From Planctomycetota bacterium (GTDB lineage: Bacteria; Planctomycetota; UBA1135; UBA2386), in assembly GCA_020425885.1 (NCBI GenBank), contig JAGQRA010000154.1, positions 1-8,604 of the forward strand: a stretch of DNA of 8,604 nucleotides, in the 5' to 3' direction. The notes beneath the pieces are model-generated. The model did no database searches and had not been told where the DNA came from. It saw nothing but the letters and a program-made list of their open reading frames with translations. Shown piece by piece: positions 6,296 to 8,604 of this stretch (the stretch's first letter is position 1; each line of letters begins with the position of its first letter). Made by a program: the position numbers and the translations under genes.

Positions 6296-6865
6296 ATGCA
6301 ACATCTGGTTTGGATCATCCCCGTCGGCATCGTCGTCCTGCTCGTGCTGTGGGCCATCGCGACCTACAACGGCCTCGTCGCCCGCCGCAACGAGACCAAG
6401 AACTCGTGGAGCCAGATCGATGTCCAGCTCAAGCGACGCTACGACCTGATCCCCAACCTGGTCGAGACGGCGAAGGGTTTCATGAAGCACGAACGGGAGA
6501 CGCTCGAGGCCGTCGTCAAGGCGCGCCAGGTCTGCGTCGACCTCAAGAACGCCGGCAACATCGGCGAGCTGATGAAGGCCGAAGGCGCGCTGACGCGATC
6601 ACTCGGCGGTCTGTTCGCGGTCGCCGAGAACTACCCGGATCTGAAGGCCAACCAGAACATGCTGCAGGTGCAGGAGGAGCTGACCTCGACCGAGAACAAG
6701 ATCGGTTTCGCGCGCCAGGCCTACAACGACGCGGTCATGCGGCTCAACAACGCGATCGAACAGTTCCCGGCCTCGGTGATCGCCGGTATGGGCGGCTTCA
6801 AGCAGGCGGAGTTCTTCGAAGTCGAAGTGGCCGAAGAGCGCAACAACGTCAAGGTCTCCTTCTGA
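6296..6865 (+). CDS. lemA: LemA family membrane protein
   Basis: 189 residues with the classic LemA layout. A single N-terminal membrane helix (about 4-22) is followed by ATYNGLVARRNETKNSWSQIDV and QLKRRYDLIPNLVETAKGF (45-62), then HERETLEAVVKAR and, further on, NQNMLQVQEELTSTENKIGFARQAYNDAV (119-147) and FPAS (157-160). The rest is a long helical bundle on one side of the inner membrane. The biochemical role of LemA proteins is not established; they often sit near TPM/YgcG-like or M48 (HtpX-like) membrane proteins, neither of which is next to this one. The start ATG has GAGGTG at 6285-6290, 5 nt upstream. The last part is near-neutral to acidic (FFEVEVAEERNNVKVSF), as in other members. It probably belongs to the same transcription unit as dapF. 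Confidence 0.95.
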   Translation: MQHLVWIIPVGIVVLLVLWAIATYNGLVARRNETKNSWSQIDVQLKRRYDLIPNLVETAKGFMKHERETLEAVVKARQVCVDLKNAGNIGELMKAEGALTRSLGGLFAVAENYPDLKANQNMLQVQEELTSTENKIGFARQAYNDAVMRLNNAIEQFPASVIAGMGGFKQAEFFEVEVAEERNNVKVSF

Positions 6866-6954
6866 GCCCCCGGACGCCGTAACGCGGCACAGCGTCGACG
6901 AAGAACCAGGACCATCCAGAGCCGCTGCGGCGTTTCTATGCGAGGTACGCAGCT

Positions 6955-7668
6955 TTGAGCAACGCGAGGTCAGCGGTGGACCAGGTGGTCCTGTTGTCAG
7001 GAGCGACCGGCGCGCTCGGCAGCGCGTTCGCGCGACATGCCCTGGCGTGCGGCGCGCGCCTGGCCGCGACCGTGCGCCGCGAATGGCAGGTCGAGCAGGT
7101 CCGGGCGGCGCTCGGCAGCGAGCGCGTGCTGGTCGGCGTGGTCGAAGCCCAGGATGGCGAGGCCGCTGCCGGCTTCGTCAAAGGCGCCAATGACGCCCTC
7201 GGTCCGATCACGGCGTTGGTCTGCACGGCCGGGTTGTTCGGCACCCACCAGGTCGGATCGGACCCGGCCGGCGAGCTGCTGCGGCTGGTCCAGGCCAACC
7301 TGCTGGCCGGGGCTAACCTGGCGCGCGCGGTGTTGCCGGGCATGCGGCGGCGCCGGCGCGGCACGCTGACCTTCGTCGGCAGCAGCGCGGTCGGTCGCGA
7401 TCTGCCGTTGTCGGCGAACTATCTGGCCAGCAAGGCGGCGTTGCACGAGTTCGTCCGCGCCCTGGCGTTGTCACTCGATGGCAGCGGTGTGCGTGCCGCC
7501 GCGATTCTCCCCGACACGTTCGACACCGAAGCCAATCGCGAGGCCATGCCCGCTGCTGATCGGACCGGCTGGGTGTCGATCGAGCAGGGCGTTCTCGCTC
7601 TCGCGGACCATGCCTTCGGTCCCGGTAGCGAAGGGGGCCCCCTGTTTCCCGTTCTCGGCAACAGGTAG
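6955..7668 (+). CDS. Short-chain dehydrogenase/reductase (SDR), Rossmann-fold oxidoreductase
   Basis: An NAD(P)H-dependent oxidoreductase of 237 residues, slightly shorter than the usual 250. SGATGALG at 15-22 is the dinucleotide-binding glycine motif, with TGxxGxxG spacing in place of the classical TGxxxGxG. CTAG at 90-93 replaces the usual NNAG. Asn115, Ser143, Tyr156 and Lys160 (in VGSSAV and NYLASK) make up the catalytic set. The block LPDTFDTEANREAMPAAD (185-202) resembles the C-terminal part of dihydropteridine-reductase-like SDRs, a hint only; the substrate is unknown. Two starts are about equally supported: TTG 6955 with GAGGT at 6942-6946 (8 nt) and GTG 6976 with GAGGT at 6966-6970 (5 nt). 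The second gives a 230-residue protein starting MDQVVLLSGATG, typical of SDRs. The next gene begins 10 bp downstream. Confidence 0.9.
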   Translation: MSNARSAVDQVVLLSGATGALGSAFARHALACGARLAATVRREWQVEQVRAALGSERVLVGVVEAQDGEAAAGFVKGANDALGPITALVCTAGLFGTHQVGSDPAGELLRLVQANLLAGANLARAVLPGMRRRRRGTLTFVGSSAVGRDLPLSANYLASKAALHEFVRALALSLDGSGVRAAAILPDTFDTEANREAMPAADRTGWVSIEQGVLALADHAFGPGSEGGPLFPVLGNR

Positions 7669-7678
7669 ATAGGGGGTC

Positions 7679-8604
7679 ATGGACCACCGACGTACGGGTT
7701 GGGCTGCAGTCGTCCTGAGCGTCGCGATCGGCGCCATGAGCGCTCAGCAGCCGATCGCGGAGCAGGACCCGAAGAAGCTCATGGCGGCGGTCGCGAAGTG
7801 GCTCGACTCGCAGCATGACTCGGAGGAGCTGCTCGACGCCACGGTCGAAGCGGTCCTGGCGGAGCAGACGATCGGGTTGGCCCATTTGGGCAGCCTGCTC
7901 ACGATGGGCACGGCGGAGCCCGATGCGCCCCGAACCAAGGGTACGAAGCAGCTCGCGACCCGGGTCGCGCTCGCGTTCCTGCAGCGCGAGAGTTCGAGTT
8001 CGGTAGTCTATGCCGGCCAGTACGACCCGCTGGCGCCGTTGCAGCCGTTCGTCGGCGAGCTCTTCTTCAGCTGGTTGATCGATACGCCGTCCTGGTTTCC
8101 CGATACGCACCGGATCACCCTGGTCCCGGCCCTGCGGGATCTGCAGCCGAAGCTGCCGGGACGGACCCGGCTCGAGGGCGTGCTGGCGCTCGTCGCCAAC
8201 AAGGACATCGAGCCCGAGGATCTGCGCTCCGCGCTGGAGTGCATGCTCTGGCAATGGGGCAAGAAGGAGTTCGTCAAGCCTCGGATCGACGAGCTCATCG
8301 GCCGCAGCACCGAGGGCGAGACCGAGGAGCGGGCCTTGGCCCTGCTCGAGCTGGCCGACCTCTACTACGCATTGCGCGAGTACAAGCTGTCGGCTGCGAC
8401 GCATCGGTCGCTGCAGTCGCTGGCGGCGAGCACGGGTTTCGAGCTGAAGCCCGTCGATTGGTACTCGGCGGCGTGCGTGCATGCCCTGACCGGCCAGATC
8501 GAGCTGGGCATCGAAGCGTTGGCCAGGTGCGCCGAGCTGCAGGCTTCGGCCGATGTCGACAGCTCGCACAAGGTCGAGGCCGAAGTGTTCGACAAGGACC
8601 CCGA
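7679..8604 (+). CDS. Exported TPR-like protein (partial, runs off right edge)
   Basis: Open from ATG 7679 to the window end: 308 codons seen and no stop. Residues 1-22 form a good signal peptide (HRR, hydrophobic core, cleavage around MSA-QQ). The mature part is alpha-helical and without catalytic motifs. RALALLELADLYYALREYKLSAAT (218-241) looks like a TPR helix pair, and WYSAACVHALTGQIELGIEALARC (261-284) followed by VFDKDP strongly recalls the 'TPR end-of-group' domain found at the C-termini of such proteins, which usually ends in a D-P-D/E-hydrophobic run a few residues later. If so, the protein should stop within a few tens of residues beyond the edge. A likely role is protein-protein interaction outside the inner membrane; the partner is unknown. 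AGGGGGT at 7671-7677 lies just upstream of the ATG, unusually close. The gene probably follows the SDR gene in the same transcript. Confidence 0.8.
   Translation, partial: MDHRRTGWAAVVLSVAIGAMSAQQPIAEQDPKKLMAAVAKWLDSQHDSEELLDATVEAVLAEQTIGLAHLGSLLTMGTAEPDAPRTKGTKQLATRVALAFLQRESSSSVVYAGQYDPLAPLQPFVGELFFSWLIDTPSWFPDTHRITLVPALRDLQPKLPGRTRLEGVLALVANKDIEPEDLRSALECMLWQWGKKEFVKPRIDELIGRSTEGETEERALALLELADLYYALREYKLSAATHRSLQSLAASTGFELKPVDWYSAACVHALTGQIELGIEALARCAELQASADVDSSHKVEAEVFDKDP

Noticed and set aside
5288..6490. 400-codon minus-strand open frame opposite dapF and lemA
   Set aside because: It is an antisense shadow of two unmistakable plus-strand genes; the predicted protein is His/Asp/Arg-rich without motifs.
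6917..6936. Possible terminator GCCGCTGCGGCG followed by TTTCT between lemA and the SDR gene
   Set aside because: The stem is only 4-5 bp with a 1-3 nt loop and the T-run has three bases; this is expected by chance in such GC-rich DNA.
7313..8569. 418-codon minus-strand open frame opposite the SDR and TPR genes
   Set aside because: It is a compositional shadow. The plus strand here carries an SDR catalytic set and an exported TPR-like protein with a signal peptide.

Overview
The DNA is GC-rich, with coding regions strongly biased to G/C at third codon positions. It encodes many exported or membrane proteins: several signal peptides, one lipoprotein signal and two proteins with C-terminal membrane segments. 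The source looks like a Gram-negative (diderm) bacterium. The wording of the diaminopimelate epimerase (GAGNDYVYVD near its N-terminus, SDRHFGIGADGL a little later) and a TPR protein that seems to end in the 'end-of-group' type of domain remind me of Planctomycetota. This is recall of family appearance, not a search result, and the assignment is tentative. I see no mobile elements, phage genes, RNA genes or CRISPR arrays.

Layout. Bases 2-115 hold the probable tail of a plus-strand gene running in from the left. It meets, with only 6 bp between stop codons, a minus-strand gene (122-2176) for a very acidic 684-residue protein with two C-terminal membrane helices and a recently duplicated internal segment. 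Upstream of it on the minus strand is a small secreted protein (2294-2665). From about 2.7 kb to the right edge everything is on the plus strand and closely packed: a membrane-anchored HExxH metallopeptidase (about 2712-3761), a small lipoprotein (3770-4066), a beta-CASP metallo-beta-lactamase-fold ribonuclease (4074-5456), diaminopimelate epimerase dapF (5453-6253), a LemA-family membrane protein (6296-6865), a short-chain dehydrogenase/reductase (6955-7668) and an exported TPR-like protein cut by the window edge (7679-8604). Gaps are 8, 7, -4, 42, 89 and 10 bp, so these seven genes could be one transcription unit starting in the divergent region around 2666-2711.

How they may work together. 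dapF makes meso-diaminopimelate for peptidoglycan and lysine. The peptidase, lipoprotein, LemA protein and TPR protein all look envelope-located, while the RNase and the reductase are cytoplasmic. The set reads as a housekeeping and envelope neighbourhood, not a defence or mobile island. I found no convincing new system. The most unusual items are a perfect 13-bp hairpin inside the lipoprotein gene with a second copy of its left arm upstream, and the duplicated acidic membrane protein of unknown function.
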